From Geminocystis sp. NIES-3709 (GTDB taxonomy: Bacteria; Cyanobacteriota; Cyanobacteriia; Cyanobacteriales; Cyanobacteriaceae), in assembly GCF_001548115.1 (NCBI RefSeq), contig NZ_AP014821.1, positions 2,235,262-2,299,261 on the forward strand: 64,000 nt of DNA, given 5' to 3'. The notes under the pieces are model-generated. The model did no database searches. It was not told the origin of the DNA and worked only from the letters and a program-made list of their open reading frames with translations. Numbering within the stretch: position 1 is the first letter of the stretch; every line of letters begins with the position of its first letter. Shown one piece after another: positions 36,067 through 45,147 of the stretch. The position numbers were made by a program, and so were the translations under genes.

Positions 36067-38727
36067 ATGAAAATTCACAATTTTTTTATTTTTACCTTTT
36101 TTATTTTCTTTTTTACTTCTAACTTTTCTGTAGAATCTACTAAAGTTTTAGCTTTTGATTTGATGACAGAAGCAGAAATTTTGTATCAAAAAGGAGATTA
36201 CCCTTCTGCGATCAAAACCTTAAAAAATATTATTATTCAAAGTAGGGAAAAAAAAGATTTTATTTCATTATCCCAAAGTTTAATTAATCTTGCCTTAATT
36301 TATCTTAATCAACAAGAATTTACCCTTGCTGATTCTACGATAAAAGAAGTCTTAAATATATGTAACCAAATTCATGATCAAGACAAAAATAAACTCAAGT
36401 TACTGAACTTTGCTCTCGAAATTCAAGGAGAAATTGAGATAGAAACTACCTCTGCTGAAGTAGCGATAAATACATGGAAAAAAAGCAGTGAAATAGCCTA
36501 CGAAAGACTAGATATTAGTCGATTTATTTATGCAGAAATTAAACAAACTCAGGCACTTCAAGAATTAGGATTTTATCGTCAAGTCTTAGATAAGTTAAGC
36601 AGTATTCAAATTAAATTAGAAACAGCTCCTCAAAATTTAATTACGGCTCAAGCATGGCTAACTTTAGGAGAAAATTTAGGAAAAATTGGAAAATTTAATG
36701 AAGGAGAAGTAGCTTTAAATAAAGCTTTTCAAATAGCTGAAAATAATAATAAATATTCTCTCAAAGCTAATATTTTAATTGCTCAAGGAGATTTAATTTT
36801 TCTTCAAAATAAAAATAAAATGACTAATTTAGTTAACAATGTTAATCAAAGTAAACTTTACATAAATAATTTTGAGCAATTAAGAGGTGTTGATTCTGAT
36901 ATTTTGAGAAAAAATATTGAATTAAATGCAAATCAAATTAACAATACTGTCGAAGAAATTAATTTTTATTATCAAAAGGCGATCAAAATTGATGATAATC
37001 CAGAGATAAAAGTAATAGCCAATTTAAAATATTTTAATTTATTAATTGATTATGATTATAATAAAATTTCCGACGATTTAATAAATAATATTATCACGAA
37101 TATTGATTTGATCTCTAATAAAAAAAATACGATTAATTATCGGTTAAATTTAGCTAATAAATTATTACAAATTAATTCAATAAAATATGAGAATATCATT
37201 ATAAAATTATTAGATATAGCTTATCAAGAAAGTGAAAGAATTAATTATTATCGAGGGCAAAGTCTGGCATTAGGAAATTTAGGAAAACTGTATTTTGATA
37301 AAAATAATTTTGTTGAGTCTCAAATTTTAACCCAAAAAGCCTTATATATAAGTCAAAATATCAAAGCTCCTGATTTAACCTATCAATGGCATTGGTTATT
37401 AGGAAAAATTGCTATAAATAATAATCAAAGAAATAATGCTATTTCTGCTTATAATTCTGCTCTAAATATTATCAAAAGTTTAAGAGGAGATTTAGCAGGA
37501 TTAAGCAATGATTTAGAGTTTGATTTTCGTACTAATATTGAACCTATTTATCGAGAATTTATCGATATTTTATTAACAAATTCTCCCACCAATGAAGAAA
37601 TAAAATTAGCTATAAATACGATCGATTCTTTACAAGTTGCTGAGTTAGATAACTTTTTTAGAGATGCTTGTTTAGATATTAAACCAATAAATTTAGATCA
37701 AATAATTGATCGTAAAACCGCTATTTTTTATCCTATAATATTAGACGATCGACTAGAAGTCATAGTGTCTATTGGAAATAAATCTTTCTATCGTCATAGT
37801 ACCAGAATTAATCAAGAAAAAATTACCTCAGAAATTACAATTTTAAGAGATAATTTAGCAAATCCAATTCCCCAAGATCTCCATATTATTAAAAAATCCT
37901 TAAATAATTTATATAATTATATTCTTGCCCCTGTAGCAGATAAATTAGAAATTTCTCAAGTAAAAAATCTAGTATTTGTAGCTGATGGAATTTTAAAGAA
38001 TATACCGATGTCAGCACTTTTTGACGAAGAAAAATATCTCATCGAAAAATATAATATTGCATCTGTTCCAAGTTTGCAATTATTGCCTCTAAAAACTATT
38101 AAAAATACCAAATTAAATGCAGTTTTATCTGGATTAAGTGAGATAAATAAGGAAAATAAAGTAGCAGAAAATTTTATACCATTACCAGAAGTGTTTATAG
38201 AAATTGAGAAAATAAATCAACTTATACCCCAAAGTAAAACCCTATTAAATGAACAATTTACGGAAACGAAACTACAAAAAATTATCGACAATTCTCTCAC
38301 TCCAATTATACATATTGCTACTCATGGACAATTTAGCTCAGACAAAAGCGATACATTTTTATTAACATGGGATGAAAAAATTGACATTGAAGAATTAGCC
38401 AGTCTATTTCAATCCTATAATCAAAAACAACCTTTAGAACTATTAGTTTTAAGTGCTTGTGAAACGGCAGTGGGAGACAAAAAAGCTACTTTGGGTTTAG
38501 CTGGAATATCATTGAAAGCAGGTGCAGTGACAACGATCGCCAGTTTATGGGCTGTAACAGATGAGTCAACACAATTACTTATGAGTGATTTTTATGCACA
38601 ACTAAATAATATTTCACTCTCAAAAGCAGAGGTATTAAGACAAGCACAAATCGATATGATTAGAAATTCTAAATACAGTCATCCTTCTTATTGGTCTGCC
38701 TTTATTTTAATCGGTAATTGGCTATAG
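36067..38727 (+). CDS. Exported TPR-CHAT protease
   Basis: 886 residues. A hydrophobic signal peptide (FFIFTFFIFFFTSNFSV) is followed by tetratricopeptide-like repeats from ~30 to ~480 (AEILYQKGDYPSAIKTLKNI, LALGNLGKLYFDKNNFVESQ). The C-terminal ~280 residues are a CHAT domain, a caspase-like fold. Candidate catalytic residues are His753 in IHIATHGQF and Cys798 in LVLSACETAVG, followed by ASLWAVTDESTQLLMSDFYA and YSHPSYWSAFILIGNW. CHAT enzymes are cysteine proteases of the separase/caspase clan. The gene lies 66 bp after the TPS transporter. A role in maturing or releasing the exoprotein is plausible from context but undemonstrated. Confidence 0.9.
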   Translation: MKIHNFFIFTFFIFFFTSNFSVESTKVLAFDLMTEAEILYQKGDYPSAIKTLKNIIIQSREKKDFISLSQSLINLALIYLNQQEFTLADSTIKEVLNICNQIHDQDKNKLKLLNFALEIQGEIEIETTSAEVAINTWKKSSEIAYERLDISRFIYAEIKQTQALQELGFYRQVLDKLSSIQIKLETAPQNLITAQAWLTLGENLGKIGKFNEGEVALNKAFQIAENNNKYSLKANILIAQGDLIFLQNKNKMTNLVNNVNQSKLYINNFEQLRGVDSDILRKNIELNANQINNTVEEINFYYQKAIKIDDNPEIKVIANLKYFNLLIDYDYNKISDDLINNIITNIDLISNKKNTINYRLNLANKLLQINSIKYENIIIKLLDIAYQESERINYYRGQSLALGNLGKLYFDKNNFVESQILTQKALYISQNIKAPDLTYQWHWLLGKIAINNNQRNNAISAYNSALNIIKSLRGDLAGLSNDLEFDFRTNIEPIYREFIDILLTNSPTNEEIKLAINTIDSLQVAELDNFFRDACLDIKPINLDQIIDRKTAIFYPIILDDRLEVIVSIGNKSFYRHSTRINQEKITSEITILRDNLANPIPQDLHIIKKSLNNLYNYILAPVADKLEISQVKNLVFVADGILKNIPMSALFDEEKYLIEKYNIASVPSLQLLPLKTIKNTKLNAVLSGLSEINKENKVAENFIPLPEVFIEIEKINQLIPQSKTLLNEQFTETKLQKIIDNSLTPIIHIATHGQFSSDKSDTFLLTWDEKIDIEELASLFQSYNQKQPLELLVLSACETAVGDKKATLGLAGISLKAGAVTTIASLWAVTDESTQLLMSDFYAQLNNISLSKAEVLRQAQIDMIRNSKYSHPSYWSAFILIGNWL

Positions 38728-38825
38728 TCAAGCACAAATTACCTCTATTCAACATAAAACTTTTGATGAAGGTAGGAGACAGAAGATATAAGATAGTAGT
38801 AAAAATTGATTTAAACATTAGTCAA

Positions 38826-38853
38826 ATGTGAGAATTTTAGATACTTTTAATTA
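38826..38853. repeat. Fragment of the MITE-like repeat
   Basis: TGTGAGAATTTTAGATACTT followed by TTAATTA matches one end of the elements at 19213 and 24875. The other end and interior are absent, so it is a solitary remnant in the gap between the CHAT and M16 genes. Confidence 0.65.
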
Positions 38854-38897
38854 TTAAATTCTGATACCTAATACCTACTCCTCATTAAAGGAAATTT

Positions 38898-40424
38898 CTA
38901 AATTGTTTTAAGTCTGCCAATGGTTTTATTCTCAGGAATAAAAGTTTGTTTTGCTACTCTTTGAATATCTTCTGGTGTAACAGCAGAAATCTCATCTAAA
39001 CTGGTAAACAAATTACGCCAATCTCCTGTTTTTGCTTGATATTCAGCTAATAGTTTCGCCATTCCTGCATTAGAATTAAGACTTGTTAATAAGTTGGCTT
39101 TAGCTTGAGTTTTGACTCTTTCTAATTCTTCCTGATTTACAGGTTGAGTTTTTAATTTTTCAATCTCTGAATGTAATGCTATTTCTAATTCTTCTAAAGT
39201 TCGATCGGGTGCAGATAAACCATAAAATAACATTAAATTAGGATATTTATCTCCCGGAAAACCTGTAAAACCTGTAGCGGCTAAAGCGACTTTTTTCTCC
39301 TCTACTAAAGACTTGTAAAGACGAGAAGTGCGCCCATTACTTAAAATCGCCCCTATCATGTCATAAACAATATAATCAGGATGATTTAAGTCTGGAATAT
39401 GATAACCCTCAAAATAAACAGGTTGGGAAGGATATTCAATTGTAACCTCTTTTGTTTTGGTTTGCGGAGGTTCAGTTATCCTTAATTTAGCCGGTTTTGT
39501 TGTATTGGGGAATCGAGCGAAATATTTTTGTGCCATAGTTTTAACCTCTTGAGGATTGACATCCCCAACCATAGCGATAGTAATATTACTTCCCCCATAA
39601 TAAGTATCAAAGAAATTCTGTACATTATCCCTAGTGAGATTAGCAATATCTGTCTCATATCCAATCACAGGACGTTTATAAGGATGTTGAGTAAAAGCAG
39701 TATCAAGAAAAGCCTCCACCATTTTACCGACAGGAGAGTTATCTGTGCGGAGTTTTCTTTCTTCTAAAATAACTTGCTTTTCGGTATAAAATTCTCGAAA
39801 TACGGGGTTTAAAAATCTTTCCGATTCCAAATACATCCACAACTCTAACTTGTTAGAAGGAAAGTTATAGAAATAGACAGTGGCATCCGCAGAAGTTGCG
39901 GCATTTAAACCAACTCCCCCTTCAATTTCGACAATTTCTCCAAATTCATTTTGGTTAACAAATTGACTAGCCTGAATATTTAATTCTTCTAATTGAGTAT
40001 TTAATTGAGCTAATTTTTCTTGATTATTTTCTTTCTGAGCTTGTTTTATTTCATCAAAAACTTGATCTAATTGTGCTAAAATAACCTTTTCTTCTTGATA
40101 GTTATTTGTCCCAATTTCTGGAGTTCCTTTAAAGGCTAAATGTTCTAAAAAATGAGCTACTCCTGTTTGTCCATCAGGCTCATTTATTCCTCCAACATCA
40201 ACATAAGTAACAAAAGAAATAATAGGAGCTTTACTATTTTTCATGACAATAAATTTAATATTATTATCTAATGTAAATTCTGTAATATTATCTTTAAACT
40301 GCTCTAAATAAGGTTGAATGGACTGAGATTGATCTGATAAAGTAGAATTTGCAAATACAATATTAGGATTTAAAGTTCCTACTAATAATGTAATTAAAAG
40401 CCAATAAAAAATCTTTTTAAACAT
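38898..40424 (-). CDS. M16-family zinc metallopeptidase
   Basis: 508 residues. Signal peptide (IFYWLLITLLVGTLNPNIVF), then the inverted zinc motif HxxEH at 91-95 (VAHFLEHLAFKG). The downstream conserved acidic region ESERFLNP and EERKLRTDNSPVGKM follow, with LNAATSADATVYFYNFPSNK and the family's inactive second half (AMVGDVNPQEVKTMAQKYF). There is a ~50-residue charged coiled insertion between the zinc motif and the third zinc-ligand region. It probably acts in the periplasm or at the membrane. M16 enzymes often occur as tandem pairs, but only one is seen here. Convergent with the CHAT gene. Confidence 0.92.
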   Translation of the reverse strand: MFKKIFYWLLITLLVGTLNPNIVFANSTLSDQSQSIQPYLEQFKDNITEFTLDNNIKFIVMKNSKAPIISFVTYVDVGGINEPDGQTGVAHFLEHLAFKGTPEIGTNNYQEEKVILAQLDQVFDEIKQAQKENNQEKLAQLNTQLEELNIQASQFVNQNEFGEIVEIEGGVGLNAATSADATVYFYNFPSNKLELWMYLESERFLNPVFREFYTEKQVILEERKLRTDNSPVGKMVEAFLDTAFTQHPYKRPVIGYETDIANLTRDNVQNFFDTYYGGSNITIAMVGDVNPQEVKTMAQKYFARFPNTTKPAKLRITEPPQTKTKEVTIEYPSQPVYFEGYHIPDLNHPDYIVYDMIGAILSNGRTSRLYKSLVEEKKVALAATGFTGFPGDKYPNLMLFYGLSAPDRTLEELEIALHSEIEKLKTQPVNQEELERVKTQAKANLLTSLNSNAGMAKLLAEYQAKTGDWRNLFTSLDEISAVTPEDIQRVAKQTFIPENKTIGRLKTI

Positions 40425-40521
40425 TATTTTAAGTAATTAGTAATTGATAATTGATCGTAAAATTTTAATAATTAATTTGTCTTATCAGCACAATATAAAA
40501 CAGGCTTTTTGCCGGTGATTT

Positions 40522-41040
40522 TTAATTACTAATTATTCTGCGAATTTCTGAATAAAATGAGGTTTGAATAATTTGTTGATTATTTTTAACAATAGTATTA
40601 CGTAATCTTAAATTGTCACTAGCAAACCAAATTCTTTCTTCAATATATTGAGAATCTCGATCGATGATGAGGGTTAAGGATTCATCTTCCGCTAGAATAT
40701 ATTTACCGATTAAACTATCTTTATTTGTGAGTATTCGCAGAATTTGTCCTTGATTATCTTCGTTATCATCCCTAAAAATTAACATCAAACTATCACCTAT
40801 TTGTTTCGGTTTTCCCCAATCTGGAGAGTTATCCCATTTAGATTTGATCGCCCCTAGACTAAGATCTAAATTAAGATTATATTGTTGACATTGTTGACTA
40901 ATTTGTGAATTAGTAGGAGAAAGAAAATTAATACTTAAATTGGCTTTACTGTTATCAACTTCATTATTTGCAATATCATAAATAGTGCGTTGGGAAAACC
41001 AATCTCCGGCAGTTTTTTCTAAAAAAGTATGAATATTCAT
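40522..41040 (-). CDS. CpcS/CpeS-type phycobilin lyase (CpcU-like)
   Basis: 172 residues, a lipocalin-like bilin lyase. MNIHTFLEKTAGDWFSQRTI at the N terminus and EERIWFASDNLRLRNT near residue 140 are hallmarks of the CpcS/CpeS/CpcU family. It would attach phycocyanobilin to a phycobiliprotein cysteine (or form a heterodimer with a CpcS paralogue). The SQRTxY form and overall pattern recall CpcU, a partner subunit, but the choice among CpcS, CpcU and CpeS cannot be made by eye. It supports phycobilisome assembly, consistent with a phycobilisome-bearing host. Confidence 0.88.
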   Translation of the reverse strand: MNIHTFLEKTAGDWFSQRTIYDIANNEVDNSKANLSINFLSPTNSQISQQCQQYNLNLDLSLGAIKSKWDNSPDWGKPKQIGDSLMLIFRDDNEDNQGQILRILTNKDSLIGKYILAEDESLTLIIDRDSQYIEERIWFASDNLRLRNTIVKNNQQIIQTSFYSEIRRIISN

Positions 41041-41185
41041 TAAATGTATAAATATAAAATTGAAAAGTCGTTGTTATACCATGATCGATTATAAAGTAAA
41101 AGGCAACGACGAATAAACAATTGAAACAAGCAGAAGACGGTAAAAGAAAATCCCTCTTTATCTTCTCTAACTGAAGTTACACTGC

Positions 41186-41314
41186 CTAGAGTGTTTGTAA
41201 CTCTTTCATAGCTTCTTGAAGAGCTTTAATATAAATAGTACTTCTCAAGGCAAAATGATTCATCTTGTGTTTGATTTTTAAACACTTTAATTGAAATGCT
41301 GAATATATTGACAT
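41186..41314 (-). pseudogene. Possible 3' remnant of a protein-coding gene next to ISY100-like copy 2
   Basis: A short frame reads MSIYSAFQLKCLKIKHKMNH then FALRSTIYIKALQEAMKELQ and TL before TAG. The amphipathic, protein-like composition suggests the C-terminal tail of a decayed gene (possibly a transposase), but no motif allows a family call. The AT-rich remainder of 41041-41347 shows nothing else. Confidence 0.35.
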
Positions 41315-41347
41315 GAAAATACTCAATTTTTTGTTGAATCTCAATAC

Positions 41348-42302
41348 TATAGTTATTTAAAATAACACTGAGACAGTTAGTGATAGAATTAAAATCAACA
41401 AATATTCAGATTTTACTAATACTATAATGTATCATAATTTAGAATTGAGAGAAAAGGTTATTGACGATGTAGAGAATAAAGGTAGTGTAACTAAAGCAAG
41501 TAGAATTTTCGGGGTATCAAGAGCTTCAATATATCGCTGGTTAACCAGAGAAAATTTAAAACCAACTATCGTGAAATATCGACATCGCAAATTAAATTGG
41601 TCAGCATTATACCGTGATGTGATAGAAAATCCCGATGATAAATTAATTGAGAGAGCAAACAAGTTTGGAGTAACAGTTCCCGCTATATCTTATGCTTTTA
41701 AAAGAATGAAGATTACTAGAAAAAAAACAGTTACGCTATAGAGAGAGAAATAGTACAGAGAGAATAAAATACTTAATAACAATAAGAGAATTAGTAAAAA
41801 AACATGGCATCAAAAGTCTTGTATTTATTGACGAATCTGGGTTTGAAGAAAAAAGTAGTTGTATTTATGGATGGTCAAAAAAAGGGAAAAAAATTTATGG
41901 AAATAAGCAAGGAAAACGAGGAAAAAGAGAAAGTTTAGTAGCAGGAAGAAGAAAAAAAGAAAGAGACTTTATTGCACCAATGATTTTCAGGGGAAGTTTA
42001 AATGCAGAAAGTTTTGAAGTGTGGCTTGTAAAATATTTATTACCATCCCTGAAAGAATTTTCAATACTGATCATGGATAATGCACCAATTCATAGAAAAA
42101 ATAAAATAAAAGAGTTAGTAGAAAATGCAGGGCATCAAGTGATATTTTTGCCAACTTATTCTCCTGACTTTAATGATATTGAACATGATTTTAGTGCATT
42201 AAAAAGGGCAAGAATGTATAGTAAAGAAGATATTAGTTTAGATGAAATAATCCGCAGTTATTGTGACAGTTAAGTGTCTCATTCTTATTTTTAATGACTA
42301 TA
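41348..42302 (+). mobile_element. ISY100-like IS630/Tc1-mariner insertion sequence, copy 2
   Basis: 955 bp including terminal TA dinucleotides, same ends as copy 1 at 14529-15483 (TATAGTTATTTAAAATAACA at the left; TTTAATGACTATA at the right). By eye the copies differ at one codon in the first frame (Asp at residue 14 here, Tyr in copy 1), so duplication was recent. It is inverted relative to copy 1. Confidence 0.9.
41427..42273 (+). CDS. ISY100-like transposase, copy 2, two overlapping frames
   Basis: Same structure as copy 1. The first frame (41427-41741, 104 residues) ends at a stop soon after an A8 run; the second frame, +1 relative, continues past FIDESGFEEK and the DNAPIHRKNK and SPDFNDIEHD motifs to 42273. 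A shift at the A8 run yields ~281 residues. The identical slip site in both copies supports a programmed event. Confidence 0.85.
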
Positions 42303-42426
42303 ACTCTACAAACCTATACTCACCACTAAATTTCTTAAAAAGTGTCAGTTAACAGTTCGGCATATTATGATGGAAAGATAATTATTCATCAAAGAAGAGA
42401 TAACTCGTTAGGAGATAAGTATTAAG

Positions 42427-44115
42427 ATGTTATCCAAAATATATACTCGTGTGATTGATAATGTTGGGGAATGGAATCCTCAACTATTCAGAGAAATTCA
42501 AGGGCGACTTAAACCTAAAACTATTAGTATTGTTGTCGTAGCAAGTGCGATCGGGCAATTTTTACTATATATGTATTTTAAAGGAATGTTATCTTTGAAA
42601 GAAGGGAGTTATAGTCGTTATTGTACTGGAATAGTTGACGAAAATAACTATCCTAATTCTAATTATGGTATCTGTGAGACTGATTTAGTAGGTAATTTAG
42701 ACATTTTCAAAGAATTATGGTGGTTAGATTTATTTACTACTATGAGTATTATGGGAATTTTTATTTTGCTAGTAGTCGGTAGTTATATGTTAATTGCTGA
42801 TGTTTCTAAAGAGAATAGTAAAAACACTCTTAATTTTATTCGCCTGACTCCTCAGTCAGCCATGACAATCTTAGGAGGAAAAATATTAGGAGTGCCAATA
42901 CTTGTCTATCTATTTGGTATTTTAGCTATTCCTTTACACTCGATCGCAGGATTAAAAGCTAATGTTTCATTTCCTTTGATTTTAGGTTTTTATGGAATTT
43001 TAGCTGTCGCTTGTTTATTTTTTTATACCGCTAGTTTACTGTTTAGTTTAGTTTTTACCGGATTAGGCAATTTTCAAGCATGGTTAGGAAGTATGGTAAT
43101 TTTCTTTTTCTTATCTACCACGATCGGAATTTGTATGGAAGGTGACAGTTTTAGTTATACTAGCTTTGATTGGTTACTCTTATTCAATCCAGCTTTATTT
43201 TTAGCCTATGGAGTTAAATCAACTTTTCTTTCTCCTGATGCTATTAACTATTTTTCCTTCAAAGGTTTAAATGAGTTAAGTTGGTATGGTAATTTTTGGT
43301 GGCGTAATTCCTTCAATGGTTTATTATTAATCCTTGCTAATTTTGGTATTTGGACTTTTTGGTTATGGCAAGGAGTGAAACGTCGTTTTCACAATCCTAC
43401 TGATACAGTAATTTCTAAATATCATAGTTATCTAATCTCTGCTTGTTTTATTGTTTTTAATGTAGGGTTTACTTTACAAGAGATTAATTATTGGGGTGAT
43501 GATGGTAAATTAGTTATTTTGCAAGTATTTAATTTCTTCTTTTTCTTATTATTAATACCAGCCATAACTCCCCATCGTCAAAATTTACAAGATTGGGCCC
43601 GTTTTCGTCACGAAAATTCTCTTTCTCATCGTCATATAATGACAGATTTATTATTAGGAGAAAAAAGTCCATCACCTCTATCGATCGTTGTCAATATAAG
43701 CATAGTAAACTTATATATAATACCCTCGTTATTAATATTTCCTTTTGATGATAATAAACTATCAAGTTTAGTAGGATTTTTCTTTTCCGCCACTATGATA
43801 ATTATTTATGGAACTATTTTTCAATTATTATTAATGGTGAAAAATCAAAAGAGAAACTTAATTGCTTCCGGTGTAATAAGTAGTTTAATTTTTATTCCAT
43901 TTTTAAGTTTAGCTATTCTAGGAGTCAAAAATGGTGAATTTCCTATTGTATGGTTATTTTCTGCTTTTCCTTTAGTTGGTGCCAATTTTGCTCATTCACT
44001 GACTATTTTGAGCAGTTTACTAATCCAAACAATTATTATTATAGGTTCTAATTATCAGCTAAAACGAGTATTAAACAACGCTGGAATGTCTGAAACCAAA
44101 GCGTTATTAACTTAG
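42427..44115 (+). CDS. ABC-2-type multi-spanning membrane protein (probable transporter permease)
   Basis: 562 residues, about ten to twelve hydrophobic segments. The N terminus EWNPQLFREIQGRLKPKTIS is a recurrent start of cyanobacterial ABC-2-type permeases; this recollection is the main basis for the family. Next is LIADVSKENSKNTLNFIRLT, where a short cytosolic loop with ENSKNTL..LTPQSA motif resembles the gating loop of such permeases (ExxxxTxxxLxLTP). No ATP-binding partner is adjacent. Substrate is unknown. It starts ~125 bp after the insertion sequence and ends convergent with yggT. Confidence 0.75.
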   Translation: MLSKIYTRVIDNVGEWNPQLFREIQGRLKPKTISIVVVASAIGQFLLYMYFKGMLSLKEGSYSRYCTGIVDENNYPNSNYGICETDLVGNLDIFKELWWLDLFTTMSIMGIFILLVVGSYMLIADVSKENSKNTLNFIRLTPQSAMTILGGKILGVPILVYLFGILAIPLHSIAGLKANVSFPLILGFYGILAVACLFFYTASLLFSLVFTGLGNFQAWLGSMVIFFFLSTTIGICMEGDSFSYTSFDWLLLFNPALFLAYGVKSTFLSPDAINYFSFKGLNELSWYGNFWWRNSFNGLLLILANFGIWTFWLWQGVKRRFHNPTDTVISKYHSYLISACFIVFNVGFTLQEINYWGDDGKLVILQVFNFFFFLLLIPAITPHRQNLQDWARFRHENSLSHRHIMTDLLLGEKSPSPLSIVVNISIVNLYIIPSLLIFPFDDNKLSSLVGFFFSATMIIIYGTIFQLLLMVKNQKRNLIASGVISSLIFIPFLSLAILGVKNGEFPIVWLFSAFPLVGANFAHSLTILSSLLIQTIIIIGSNYQLKRVLNNAGMSETKALLT

Positions 44116-44170
44116 TGTTAAAAATTGAAATCAAAAACTTTTAATTGTAAACACTTACAAAAATTGTTAC

Positions 44171-44470
44171 TCATATAACACTGTGTCGAATTGCTAGAGT
44201 AATAATGCCTTGTTGCCCTAATAATACTTCTCTCAAGAGAGTAATAATTCCTAACCAAACTATGGGGGTGATGTCGATACCCCCTAAAGGTTGAATTATT
44301 TTGCGAGTAGGTGCTAAAAATGGCTCTGTAGGTAAATAAGCTAATTTATAGGGAAATTCTGTTAAATCTATATTGGGATACCACGTTAACACGATACGAA
44401 AGATAAATAATAAGCTCATGATGATTAATAATATTCCCAATGTCACACTACCAATAATTGCGATATTCAT
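44171..44470 (-). CDS. YggT/YlmG family membrane protein
   Basis: 99 residues with two hydrophobic segments separated by a short loop: TLGILLIIMSLLFIFRIVLT, WYPNIDLTEFPYKLAYLPTE, PFLAPTRKIIQPLGGIDITP. The WYP and PTEPFLxPxRxxxPxxxGxDxxP motifs are diagnostic of YggT (YlmG/CCB3 in plants). The family is linked to nucleoid or thylakoid organisation and cytochrome b6 heme assembly in plastids. Its biochemical role here is not certain. Confidence 0.93.
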   Translation of the reverse strand: MNIAIIGSVTLGILLIIMSLLFIFRIVLTWYPNIDLTEFPYKLAYLPTEPFLAPTRKIIQPLGGIDITPIVWLGIITLLREVLLGQQGIITLAIRHSVI

Positions 44471-44746
44471 AATAATTTAATGTATTTTTGAATTTTTACC
44501 CCTGATTTTATCATACCGATCGAGTATTTTGAGTGGGGGAAAAAAAACTAAACTTAGTTAATAACAGTTAAGTTGTCAATATTTAGTAGATTAATTATTA
44601 TTTTAATGAGTATATTTAACAAAAAATTTCCTACTTGTGAAGTGCATAAATAAATAAAAACGATATTTTTAATTGTCTAACGACTAAAAATTAAATATTT
44701 TTAAACTCTAAATTCTAACTCTGAGTTTAACAAACAATTTTCAATC

Positions 44747-45079
44747 TTAAGAACCCATTTTTAATGCTTCAAGATAAAGTGCATAAATAAAACCAATTTT
44801 TAAGGAGTTTAATAAATCAATCCAAGGAGATTTATCAGACAAATTATTGCGACGATATATAATGAAACTGCTTATTTCGGTAAATAAAAGAAAAAGTAAC
44901 GCAATTGTAACGTCCCATTTACCTGCTTGTCCTGCGGAAGTAGTGATGACGTTAGCAAGGAAATAACCTAGTAATAAAAAAATTATTATGAGGGATAGTT
45001 GTCGCCAAGGGTTATTTAAAAAGTTGATAAATCGATCTAATAATCTTCCTATTAATCGATTCAAGCGAGTTTCCTGCAT
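44747..45079 (-). CDS. Ycf20-like (DUF565) protein
   Basis: 110 residues. LNRLIGRLLDRFINFLNNPW then RQLSLIIIFLLLGYFLANVI and the acidic EISSFIIYRRN segment followed by LLNSLKIGFIYALYLEALKM are typical of the DUF565/Ycf20 family found in cyanobacteria and red-algal plastids. Two to three membrane helices. Ycf20 homologues in algae are linked to non-photochemical quenching; the exact role is unsettled. Confidence 0.9.
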   Translation of the reverse strand: MQETRLNRLIGRLLDRFINFLNNPWRQLSLIIIFLLLGYFLANVITTSAGQAGKWDVTIALLFLLFTEISSFIIYRRNNLSDKSPWIDLLNSLKIGFIYALYLEALKMGS

Positions 45080-45147
45080 ACTGTTTCAATCAATTATTTA
45101 TTTATGATTATTCAGTATAGTTAAAAATCGATCGACAACACAAGAAA

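Noticed and set aside
36067-38727. Craspase-like (type III-E CRISPR) TPR-CHAT protein
   Set aside because: There is no gRAMP gene or CRISPR array in the window, and this protein has a signal peptide and lies in a TPS locus.
14113-42420. Restoring an ancestral gene by undoing an inversion between the two ISY100-like copies
   Set aside because: After virtual inversion the sequences at 41340 and 42303 do not continue either the IS701 or the ISKra4 fragment, so no ancestral arrangement can be shown.
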